From assembly GCF_023856365.1 (NCBI RefSeq), contig NC_064540.1, positions 26,838,474 through 26,902,473 of the forward strand: a stretch of 64,000 bases of DNA, read 5' to 3'. The notes under the pieces were generated by a model. It searched no databases and was not told the origin of the DNA. It saw nothing but the letters and a program-made list of their open reading frames with translations. This DNA comes from Brienomyrus brachyistius. Taxonomy: Eukaryota > Chordata > Actinopteri > Osteoglossiformes > Mormyridae. The translations under genes were made by a program, and so were the position numbers. This document shows, in pieces, positions 38,800 to 51,322 of this stretch. How positions within the stretch are numbered: the stretch's first letter is position 1; every line of letters starts with the position of its first letter.

Positions 38800-39311
38800 T
38801 TGGGCGACATTTAGGCTCTCGGATGTGTCCTCCCCCGGCGATCGTAGTTTCTGAGCCACAATGGCGTCCTTTCGGTCGGAGAAGCTCCGCCGTGGCGTTG
38901 CCTTTTAGAGAGGGGGATGGGGGAAGAGTTGTTTTGTGTTGCATTCCTGCAGTGTGTGTGACCTTTGACCCCGTTGTTATGCTCTCGCCTCCTTGCATTC
39001 CAAAGTGAGGATTTCCTGCAGTATGCCACAAGCGTCTGTAGCTGCTGGGGCTAGTCTCTGCGCCCTGTGCCTCTTTACTATCTAGCATTACAAAGAGGAG
39101 CCGACGAGGAGCGACGGGCACGTTAATGCGCTACGGAAGCGCCTTTTGAACACACGACGAAGGAGGACACGCATTTTTTTTGTTCCGTGCGAGCGGAAAA
39201 GGGAGGCGAAAGAAGACAGGGGGTATTAGCCTGTAGGCGCTCTCTGAATTGCGCAGCTTTATCGTAAACAGGTTCCGAGACAGAAGAGAGAGGGGGAAAA
39301 GAGCGAAGGAA
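38800..39311 (+). promoter_or_regulatory. CpG-rich ASXL1 promoter and 5' UTR
   Basis: An abrupt rise in GC and CpG after AT-rich DNA, continuing past exon 1 to about 39960. It includes ATGGCG/CGCCAT sites (about 38747 and 38862) compatible with YY1. No TATA box near a plausible start. The ASXL1 ATG is at 39312. Confidence 0.6.
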
Positions 39312-42300
39312 ATGAAGGACAAACAGAAGAGAAAGAAGGAGCGCACGTGGGCCGAGGCAGCGCGCATGGTAAGACGCGACCCCGACAGGCGCGAGGCTCG
39401 CGGTTCGGGCGCCTCCGACACCCGCGGGCGGTCCGGGCCAGACGGGGCGGTCTGGCTAACAAAGGTGCGCCGGCTCTGGGGCGTTTTGTTCGGGGCTGGC
39501 CTTGTAGCTACAGGGAGTACCCTAAGTACCGTCCCGTCTCCTTTATCCGGGCAGGCTTTTGGAAAACGGGGAAATAACGTGCGTATGTGGGGAATTTGCG
39601 GTGGCGGTGTGTTGCTTCAGCAGACGGGGTTGGCTTTATTTTATAGAAGCTTCTAGTTTGCAAATGTGGTGTGGGCTGCGTTGCGCGTAATGTACGCACC
39701 TAGCTAGCAGTTTGACCCTTTGTTAGCTAGCAGGCTGACGAATGCAGGTTCGTGCTAGCATCCGTGCTGCGTTTTAACAATAATGTTAGAAAATGTCATC
39801 TTTTGGGACGTCGCTCGGCCGAGTCGCTCTTCGCTGCCGGCCTCTAACGCAGCCATTTAGCCGCGGTGGTGGTGATGTTGTCAGCGTCGGATGACCCTTT
39901 TTTGTGAAAGAGGCCTAGTTAGCCGGCTAGCTAGCTGTTTATGTAGCGCTATTGTCAGGATGGGCTACGTGTTTTGGTAGTCGGCCGGGTCGGCTGTCCG
40001 CCAATGCTGCACACGTATACGTGTCCGCTTATTTGTTAAAATAGACCATTGCCCCCCGGCACAATAAAAGTCAGTTTTTGCCCAAATCACTAAGTTATCT
40101 TGGAAAGTCATTTACAGATGGCAGATGCGCAGGCTGTTAGGATATAAATCTCCCAAAAAGCAATGGCCTTAAGGTTTCTGGGTATTCTGTCCCTGGCGGT
40201 TTAACCTGAGCAATTCTGTAAGGCTTCCCCTGTCCAACAGAATGGGGGAGCTTGGAAAAAATAGATGGATCGCTCTTTCCACACCGAATATACGTAGCCA
40301 ATAGCACATTGAGGTTGTTGAACCCACTTTTTCAGAATCCTGGGGGTTGTTGGCCATCCTAAAGAATCCCAGTGCACCGTGATCTGACATTGTCTCATAA
40401 TGTCAACCTCTTGACAGCTAATTTGTGGTATAAGGCGGGGTACAGGCTGCTTGTCGAATTTATGGGGACATTGCTTCCGTTTGGTTATAACCACGATGAC
40501 ATCAAAGCTGTTGGCAGATGGTCCTGCTCAGGGACATGGATTAACTCTCTTGCAGTTTATTATTTTGAAGGTTTTATTCCAAATTTTTTTGTCACATCTC
40601 TGGAGACCATACCTCTTATTTGAGTGTGTTATGCCCTCAGCCCTGGTTGCATTGTTTGGCCATGTTGGTGCTGGGGTGCTGTTTGGGGCTTGTCCTCGCC
40701 GTTCGAGTGAGCGGTGTTTTCCAACTGGTGAGCTTTCAGTGAAACTGGAGATTTTCTGTCAGTTCATTGGCCGTGTGGTTTGAGAGCTTGCCCTGTCACC
40801 GCAAGGTTGCAGGTTCTTGTCTTAGTCAGACTGGTGACCGAGACCCAGTATCTTTTTCATAACTGGATGGAAGTGGTTGTTGTGCATTTTATTTCTGCGT
40901 TTCAATAGCAGCTGCCCTCCTGGGAGTTGAACTAGATACCTTCTGTTTGCTGGTTTAAAAAATATCATACCCAGGCTGCTGTCGAGAGTAGTGCTTCACT
41001 TACTTTCCCACCAGGGGCTGATTCACATCTCGAAAGTCCCCCATGCTGTCCGGCCTTCGAGTCATTGTGGCTTGGACACATTTCCCTCTTGACTCTCTCA
41101 TGAACCGAAACTGGGTGGAGGCCCAGACGTTGGCTGCGAATTCTGGTTCAGGTTGCTGGGTCTGTGGGGGAAACAGTTTTACAGAAATAGCGTGGGGAGT
41201 GTCTTTCCTCGGGTTGGTGTGGGTGCATTTGGCTGTATGATGTATCCCATTGGACTTTCTTCTGCAGTCTAGTCCAGTTCTGTATTCAATTGTGCAACCA
41301 GGTAGCGTCAGGCCCAAACTCGAGGTTCACTATCTTAATGATGAGCTGTTTGATCTTAAGGGAGAATGATTGGAGAAGTTGTCCTCCACAGAGTAATGCC
41401 CAAATTTCCATTTGAGTGTTAAAGCCTCTTGTTTCCACCAAAGGCTTCAGTGTTTTGCTGCTGGGGTGCAGCCATGTGTGCTTGTACAGGCGTGTGTATG
41501 CATGTTGTCCTGCTGGTCTGGTAGCCCTTTGCCCAGATGTGGAACTTGCTGATGAGAATTTCAGTTCTGCTGCAGAGGATCAAGCCATGGTTGAAAAAGG
41601 AAAAAGAGTAGTGCCCCATATGTGTGTGTGTCTGGTGTTTTTTGGAGGCGCTTATAACACAGAACTGTATTTCGAGGGGAGGTGTCTTTTTCTGGAGATC
41701 TACGCACTGCCCCAGAACATTCTGCTAGGTTTTCTTTTTGGGTTTGAAACATGCTGGCTTCGGGAATTTTTGGGAGCCACTGGAGACATGAAAGGTCTAG
41801 CGGAAGTACTGGCCCTTGCTTCGCCATTGAGGTTCGGATCATCGCACAGACCATCATTCGCCTTTGCTGGTGGTTGCCCCTCTGCTTTCAAGCTGCTTCT
41901 CATCTGGAGAGCACTTTGTGGGCTCAGAGGGTTGCTAATTGGCAAGAGGTGGGGCTTAAAATCACTACCAGCATCTTCCTGCCGTTTACCCTTCTGACGT
42001 CTCAGGCCACTGTTTTGGCCTTGAGTGGGTGTGCTCTGGTGTGGTTAGAGACTGCAGTTCAGGAGGGTGCCCAGCTGGAGAGATGTGGGCCGTACGGGCT
42101 TCTCATCAGGCACGGAGCTGCACCCGCCAGGCATCCTTCACACGTGCATGTATGAATTAAAAAGAAAATCTAGCTTTTGGATCTACAGCATGGTTGCATC
42201 ATGCATTTGTTAGGGAAGCTACTGAGCCTTCATTCAGTTTCGTTAAGGCTGTGAAGGTGGGACGTTGTGAAGATGTGATATTGTTCATTTTTGGAAAGTG

Positions 42301-45300
42301 TATTATTCGTATTCAAATATACTTTGAGAGTGACATGAAAGGGCTAATGATTATAGGTGTGTCTACAATGTATGTATCTGAGTAGCCACTAGTGCAGTAG
42401 ACTCCTGAGCAATTCAGTAGGCATAATTATTTAGAATAGCTCAAATCAGCCTTTGTTTGTAACATTACTTTGCGAGTACCTCTAGAAATTAAATGTATTA
42501 AAAACGCTGTATTTTAGAGTCAATGTTTAATTTGTCCGGCTCCGCCATTTTACTTAAATTTTTGGTCGTTTTCAAACAACTCTTTCTCCCCCGTTGCTCC
42601 CTTAATTCGTCATCAACATGATTTTTTTCCCTCAACATAATAACATTAATTTATAAAACAGTGTAAAGTATTTACTAGACTATAAGGGTTACTTACATTC
42701 CAACAAAAGTATGCATGCATGCCATAAATGTACATGCATCCTCTAAATGAAATGCTATTCTTTGTCCTAGCCCCTTTCACAGATTTTTACACTCAACATT
42801 ATAACTATTAAACTAAAGATGTGGCTTTATTTGATGTTACAGTTCTGCAGATAATGCAAATATATCTGCACTGTTTTGAGGAAATCTTGAGAAGCAATTT
42901 TTTTATGACAGCTTTACCTCAAAAAGTGGAAAAGTAACATTCAAGAAACTTGAGGTGAATGTATTGTATATACTTCCTTTAATGTGATTAAATGTAGCTA
43001 GTTTACGTTTCAGCTCTCAGGGTACTGAGCGTTCATTCAGTTCCCTTCTGGATACGTATCAGCAGCAGTAAGGCGTTTTGAGGGCTGTGAAGCTGGGATG
43101 TCCTCGGTCCTCTTCTTAAAATGGGATGCCGCCTGCCCCAGGTCTACCTGTCTGTGAGGGTGCAGAGTAGAACCCATGTGATGTTGCCTGTTAACCTATT
43201 GCTGCTTCAAGTTTGGAGGTTGACCCCCTCTTCAGGTCTGCCGCCCCTAAAGGTTGGGTATGCCTTAAATTTTCGTTTAAGGTTGCATGCGAGATGTTAC
43301 ACTTGCATTCCACGTCTGAATGTATTTTGTCTCCAGCAGAGTTCATGATCCCTTTCCGGCTTTGTTTTCCCTTTCTGTGTCGTGCTGAGCTGTAGGAAAA
43401 AATGGAGCAAAGGACTCCAAAGGTTTTAGCTTAATTTCAACATTCTTGCCGCGACAAAAGATGCGCGTATCCCTCTCTGGCTTCCCAGTTGGGGCCTTTT
43501 CCGTCCAGATGCTGCTGGCACTAGTGGTCGTGTGGGGTTGGGGATGAGCCACCGTTTTGATCTGAGCTGATAGAGAAGAGAAGCTCGTCAACATTACGCA
43601 TAACGGGCATGTTTCACATTAATTCAAAATTGCCCCTCCTGCTGGTTTGCGCTGCACATTTGGGCATGCAGCTGCTTGCCTGCTGGTGTTTGTGCAACTG
43701 TGTGTGGGCACAAGAAAGCTGTGCATGGGGGTTCTGGGGGTCTTTCCAAAGTGATCTCAGGTGGTATGGAGGTATAGTGACTGCAGCACCCGGATTGTGG
43801 CAAAGGGACGTGGGTTTGGAACCAAAGAAAATTGAGCTACGTTTGTAGTTTAAACATTCATTATGTTTGGCATGATTAGGGCTGCATGATATCACATCCT
43901 GATTATATGGTTCAAGCGCAATAATCACCAGGGCTTCAGATGATGGGTGTAAACATTTGTCCAGATGCCAGGTTTTCGGTACGGTTTTGACCTCTTACTT
44001 GGATTAGTCGTACACCAAAAATATTAGGCATATTATGACATCCCAAATTAGAAATCTGTATCAATTCAGCGTATCCTTATCTTTAATGAATGTCGGACTT
44101 TAAATTGCAGAAAGTACCTCCAGACCACTGACTTTTTTTTAACCTTGTCTACCCGCAATATCTCCTCTTTCAAATTAGAATTACGAATTTTGATTACCTG
44201 TATGAAGCTGTTCCACATTCTGGAGGAAGCAGCATGAATACTTTGAAACCTTTTGCCAGACGGCAAGAGAGAAACAAAGCCCACGTAGTGGGTGGAATTG
44301 GTCTTCCATGATGTTGCTAGCTGTTCGAAGGCAGCAGTCATGGTAAATGACCTTCAGGGGAGGTAGGGGCTCCCCAGTGACTTTCCCCGCTGCCCTCACT
44401 ATCCACTGCAGTGTGTTGCTGTCGGAAACCTTGATGTTCCCATACCAGACAGTGATGCAGTTGGACAGACTTTCAATGGTTCCCCTATAGAACGTTGTGA
44501 GGATTGGAGAGGGGAGCCATGCTCTGTTTAGTTTCTTGAAAATGTGTTGGCTGCTGCTGCAATCTCTTGGCTAGGGAGGCTGTGTTAAGGGACCAAATAA
44601 GACTGTCCGTGATGTGGGCACCCAGGATTTTTGTGCTTTTAACCCTCTCTACAGCGGCGCCATCAGTGGTGAGAGGTGGGTGGACAGTGTTTTTCCTGTA
44701 GTGAGTTCTCTCTTCTCTTACGAATGTTAAGAGAGCGATTATTGCACTTACACCAGGCAGCAAGTCTTCCCACTTCCTCCACGTATGATGAGACATAATT
44801 ATTGTCAATGAGGCCCACCACTGTCGTGTTGTCTGCAAATTTGATGATGTGGTTGGAGCCTAACTTCGCTCAGCATTATGGCTTAGTAGGATAAAGAGCA
44901 GAGGGCTGAGAATGCAGCCCTGATGCACTCCCATGCTTAGTGTGATGGTGCTGGAGGTATTGGCGCCAATGCGAACTGACAGGCCTTTCTGTCAAAAAGC
45001 CCATGATCCAGTTCACAAGGGGTGTGTTCAGGCCCGGCCCTCAATTTAGTGGACAGTTTCTGAGGAATTATAGTGTTAAATGCTGAACTGAAAGCGATGA
45101 ACAGCATCCTTATATGAGTCTCTGTTGTCCAGGTGGGTCAATGACTGGTGAGGTGCGGTGGAAATGGTATTGTTGATGGATCGGTTTGGGTGGTAGGCAA
45201 ACTGGAGTGGCTCCAAGGAGCTGATAAGGGCAGCTTTAATGTGACCCATGACTAGTCTTCCGAAGCTCTTCATAATGCCTGATGTGAGTGCTACAGGATG

Positions 45301-48300
45301 GTAGTCATTCAGACGGGGCACACGTGATTTCTTGGAAACTGCGATGATTGTGGTGTTTTCAGGCATGAGGGTACAACTGCTTGGCTCAGGGAGATTCTAA
45401 ACAGTGAGGACGTCAGCCAGCTGATCTGCACACTCTTTAAGTACCTGGCTAGGTATGCTGTCAGGACCTGAAGCTTTGCGAGGGTTTGCTCTGGATAGTG
45501 TTCTCCTTACTGCAGCTGTAGGATCCCACGTACTACCAAAGCAGTAGTATGTGGCGTGCTTCTCTAATCAAATGTAATAAAGGTAGGGACGTCAAATTTA
45601 CACACATTCCTAACTTTGGGCGTCACGATACACATCATATTAATATATTGGGCATACTACTAATCTACCTACCAAATTGTGTAACTAAATATCCGTATAG
45701 TACAGAAAATCTAGCATGACTGCATCGTGATATATCATGCAGCGCTAGATGTGGAATTCGTCTAGGGGGGCTGTTACGCCACTGCATAGGTTTGTGATTT
45801 TTTATTTGCTTATTTTGTGGTGACATCACTATATTGGCATACTAGAACGTGTAAGTGAATCAATTTGCTAAAAGCTTAGTAGCAGTTTTCTGCAAAACTT
45901 AATCTCTCGATGGTCTTCATGACATTCATTTAAACAGTGTGTCGAAATCCATCCCAGCTGCAGACGGTACTCATTTTGCGTGGCTGCAAGTAAGTCTTTA
46001 CACACTGTTCTGGGTGGAGGGGGTCCGTAAAAATGCAATTTTTGCATTCTCGGTAAAAATTCTTTAATTGCTCAGTATATTTAAATGCAGGATTATATGA
46101 TGATTAGCAATTCTGTGAGGGGGAGGGGGTGTCCTTTTTGAAAAGGATGTCCTGGCCAGCCGTCCTGGCTGAATGCCCCCACCTCTCATCCCAACACTGG
46201 TAGGGTTGCCTGGTCTGAATGTGGCAGCGGGCTGGTCGGAGTGGCAGTCTTACCCCCTTGCCTTTGGTGGGTGGTCAAATAGCGTATTAAGCTTCTCAGC
46301 AGCGTGTTTTGCTTGCAAGTGATGGAGCTACGTGTGAGCAGGTTGCAGGAGCCTGCAAACACATGGGACGGGTGTGTCTGCTCTGTTTTGGCCGGAGCTG
46401 AGGACAGTCGGCTGACTGTGTTGCGGTAGAGCTGACGTTGCATTAGACTGTGTGGCTCCCAGGAGCGCCGGACCACTGGGTCTAGGAGCCGAGGACCCTG
46501 GGGTTATGCCTGAGGGTGTCTGTCAGCATGTGGAGCAAAGGGGAGTCACGAGTGGAGGAGCTGAATGACTCTCGGAAGCTACCCCACATGCTGGGGTGCC
46601 CACCTGCCTGGCTGGCTGCTTCCTTCTATGGTTGTGTGTGTGTGTGTGTGTGTATATATGAGTGTGAGCACTTAGGAGACCATGTAGCTTCTGCTATCTG
46701 ACTTCTCAATCTGCCCCCAGACTGTTTCTCCCACCACACTCGCGTAACATCTGTCGTCACCATGGTAGGATGCCCGTGTCCCCTCACGCCCTTTGAGTAT
46801 TTAACCAGCACAGAGAAGGTCTTGGCTTCTGCTGGTGTGAAGAGCATAGAACCGTCGTATAAGGGCTGCTTTTCTTTCTCCAGCTTTGGTCCAGCTCCCT
46901 TTCAGCTGGCGCACATACCTTTCTTGCTTGGTATCGCCTTAACTCTGCATTGGAAAAAACATTTCCTGTTTGCGCATGTCCTTGGTCTGGGAGGAAATGG
47001 TGCAGCCAGGAAGCATTATGAAAGTGTGGTCCAGTCAGTGTCTGCCTTTTGCGTTCGGTCATTTCGAGGAGGTGTCCTTCGGTTTTGGGTTGTCGGTTTG
47101 GGAAGCCCAAATATGCACATGCAGTGAAACGGATAAACGCCTCTTCAAAGCTGCTGATTACTGGTAGTAATCAAGCTACTGTTGGCGTCTTGTTATTGGT
47201 GCTGGGTGTTGTTATTGTTGTCCTGTTTTTGCCCCTTGACAGCTTTTACTGAGAGATAATTATTTCAGCCTTCCGCCCCTATCAGGTAAAGCCCGTCATA
47301 TGCATTCAGTTGTCATGGTTACACTGTTCTGCATCTCATCTTGGAAGTCCCTGTCGTTAACTGCGGGATTGGTGTGCGTGCGGCCCGCAGGATGTGCCAC
47401 CATAGGCGCCGAGCCGAATCTGTGCCGCTGGGGTCTCTGTGAATGCGGGTCCTGGGGTGTAGCTGGAAGCCTTTGCATTCCTGGTTTCCTTAGTAAAAGA
47501 ACTGCTACCCAACGCTGCAGATATGGGGTCCGAAAAACAGGCGTCATTGTAATCCAGTGCTAAAAATACAGCTCTGGAAAGCTGCGGTGGTAGCGAGAGC
47601 ATGCTTCACGAAGGTTTCCGCCATGGTGGAGTTGGCTTCCCATGTCCGTGCCTGTCTGTCCGCTTCCTCATTAAGAATTCAGAGAGACAGTTTTGTCAAT
47701 TAGTATTGATCTTTTTTCACAGCATGTGTCAATTTCCTTGATTTTATACATTTTGCATTTAAATTGTGAAAGTGTGACCCCCCCATGATTACATAAGCAT
47801 AACCTGTATATAAATGTGTGCCAGGGTAAATGTGGGCAATGTTGGTTGTTATATTAGCAGAGGTACCAGTTGTATTGGCGTTTCTGGCAGGTATGCAGTG
47901 CCGGCAAACGGTATGCAGTAAGGAGCCGAGCAAAGATGGTTTCCATGAGCTTTTCTTTATTAGAAATGTGTAAAGATAGAGTAAGTAGTGGTAGTCGTGC
48001 ATGCCAGCCCTATTGGCTGTAGGGCAGCCTTTTGAGGAAGTGCCGTTGAAGGTCCTGCTTACTTGCAGATTTTTGGCTGAAAAACTTGAATTTTAAATTT
48101 GTCACTGCAGCCGGATTGGTTGCGTGTCTTATGTTCCGTTCTGGTTTTACTTGGTTGTTCTGCCATTGCATCTGACCATAGATGCAACTAATGTGAAGCT
48201 GCCAACTCAATGGATTATTAATAAATATTAGTTAGCTGACATGGTCGCATTGGTCAGTGGTCTGGACTGAAATATGTGTCTGAACTGGCTCCGCAATATT

Positions 48301-51272
48301 ATCAGCGTTGGGGACCCCCGATAAAGATTTCTGGTGAGAAAAGAGTGCTCTCATAGGAGGGAACTGCGGAGAAGCTGTCATTTCTGCATCACCATGCACC
48401 ACTCGTAGTTTTTATGAGTAAGTGTTCAGTCTGGGGCTGAGCTGTGACAGTGTGTCTGTGTATGTGTAGTTAAACATACATAAATACACAAATACCATTG
48501 GAAATTTTTGTGGCGAGTTTTATTTATGTCAGTTGGACATACACCCACTGGCAGACAACAAATAAAAAACCCACATCTACTTTGGTGTAAAAACTCTGCT
48601 TTACTTATGACAAATGAACGAGGCCCATGGGAATGAAAATCTGCTCTATCTGACCCCTGAATTAAACCGAAATGGGGGGTTATTACAACCAACAAACAGC
48701 AAAACCAAACAAACCATACTAAAATGTCTAATTGTTTAAATAAAACTGTTGGTGTCCGTCTAATTTTTGGCCAGTGTAAAACTATATGGGTTAGTATTAG
48801 GCATGGGCTGATACTCATTTTTTCAGTTCCGATCTGATTCCGAAACACAACTGCCGATACAGATTCCAATACAAGAGCTCTTTTTACTTTAACATTTTAA
48901 TATGATAAATGGATAATATATATTTATACTTTTTATATTATTTTTAAACTAGTAAATACTGATGAAAAAAACATATGCCCAAAATCTTTAATTAGGCTAC
49001 TAGAACCATACATTATGTGCTCCTCCACCTCGTTTGTACATCTTAGTTTAAGCACTTTTGAGACATTTTACAATTTCTATATCTTCCGAGAGAGGATACG
49101 CAAGTGGCGAATGCTGAGCATGCCCCACAACGGCAAGTGTCACACTTTGTTGTGACAGCAGCCCCTTGTGTATCACAGGCTGTAGTGTGCGCAAAGCTGT
49201 CCAAGCTAGCAACTCCTAAATCCGCTGTTTTTTTCGTATTACTTTTGTCTCGCACAATTGCGTGCATTTTTAGTGGGATTTTCCACTAAACGCTACTTCC
49301 ACCTCTCAGAACTAGTTTTTTTTTGCAAAGATTGCAAATCGCTGTGCTACAAGTTGCTGTTAAGTGTAACATACTCCCAAGATCGCCACCTTATCTGATG
49401 TTCTTGCACTCTTCGTACTGCAAAGGGTATGCACATGATGTCACAGCAGGCGGAAGTCACTGTTCTCACTCCCACTGAGTGGCAGCGTTAGCGCTCAGCT
49501 TGAATGCTGCACAAAGCACATCTGAAATGGGAAAGAGCTGTCATGCGATTGATTGTACAAATAGCTCCTATTTTGTGTTAAATCTATCTTCTTAGCGGCT
49601 GACAAAGTCTAAATAAGCAAGCACCGGACGTGGATCGGTCACATATGGCCGATACCCAATCTGTGAAAAAGGTTTGGGTCGGTGCATCTCTAGTTAGTAT
49701 TGGTTATCCGAGTTTATAGATCCTGACTGAAATTTTCACATTGGCCAGGCTCGTCTGAAAGACTGTTGTAATAATCTCTGTATGTCTGTCTGCCTGTCTA
49801 CCCTGATCCAATGATTGCTTTCCGGCTGCTATGCAAGAGCTGCTGCCTGAGATCAGGGTTCAGCCTGCTTTGCAAAGATAGGAATCTTCCTGGGTGGGGG
49901 TGGGGTGTTCCGGTTGAGCGTGAAGCATGCCTTTCAGGTGTTCACCCGGGTGGGTGATCTGCAGTGCCCAGCCCTCTGAAATTTGCTGGGGTGGTGGGGG
50001 TTTGTGAAACGGTTATATTGTGTGAATTAAATTTGCAGCAGTATGTTCCTCTTTACATGTTTGTGAAAACAAGCATCTATATAAAAATGTCCACCTCCAG
50101 TTTGGCTGAATTGGGACATTGAAAGCCCCCTCCCCTTTTTCCCATTGTGCACGGCAGACCACGAAATCCTCAGCCCTACCTTGTAACAAGAACTACAGTG
50201 GCTGCTGAAGTACTGAGTTGTTGAACAGTCTACTGAGTCTGTAGAGTATTTTGCCTGATATATTGAAGGTGCGGTCTGAAATGCTAGTAATGGGTAAACA
50301 CTGTACAATACAAATGCTGTTAGATTCATCTTATTTGAGGATCTGCTTGTCAGCTAGTGTAGTTGATTTCAGTCTAAATGTTTGTTTTTTCATTAATTTT
50401 GGGTTGTTAAATTTCAGTGCTGGCCCTACCACGCAAAGTTAAACGTTCAATCAACTTTCATCTGAGGATAGCTCAGCCAGCATGTTCCCTGGGCTTAGCG
50501 GATACTTCTAAATTGAGGTGGGGTTTGTGTGTTATCTTGTATTAAGGTTGATTGCTCTTTGCTTGTGCGTGTGGCTTTTCTGCCATTTTCTGAAAACACG
50601 GTGGCTCTGACTTGTGGCCTTTGACGCACCGGCATCCTGTTCAGCGTGTCCCCTGTGTTTCCTTGGATATGCTTCTCGCCCACAGTGGCCCCTCTTCTGG
50701 ATGGAAGGTTATCCCCCCCCCCCCCCCACTGACTGCACTTGGATGCTGTGTTACGCTGCTACCCCAGACCATTCTTCCAGTGTGGGCACAACTGTAACTC
50801 TAGCTTTTGCCTTGGATCTCCTTCCCTTTTATGAGCAAACAGGATAGGGGGAATGTGGCAGGGTTACTGGACTCCCTGGTGTGTTTCTCTGCCCGTGACA
50901 TTCTCCCCAGCCTCTCTTATAAGTGTGTCACAGTCTATTGTTCTGTATCTGGTGCCGAATGGCCACATAACTGGCTGCCAGCCAATCAGATCTAATGTGC
51001 CGATGCTTCTAAACAGTCTGGGAGGGAAGGTTCACCATGCCAAAAGCAGAACACATTCTGGGATTTCCTGTTACTGGTGACCGATGTGGACCTATCCTCA
51101 TTTGGGGGCGGTGGGGGGGGCGCTGATATTGGTCAAACACTGGTCTGACAGTCCTCTGGCTTATCCACATGTGTAAGGTGAAATTAGATACGTTATTGTC
51201 TTACTTGGACTTTAGGGATATCCTTTAATTTACCTCTGTGATCAATGAAGTCTCTCTGCACCTGTCTGTCTC

Positions 51273-51322
<50 letters not shown>

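Noticed and set aside
41416..41997. A 193-codon plus-strand frame in ASXL1 intron 1
   Set aside because: No recognisable domain, not between convincing splice sites, and overlapped by open frames on both strands; likely chance.
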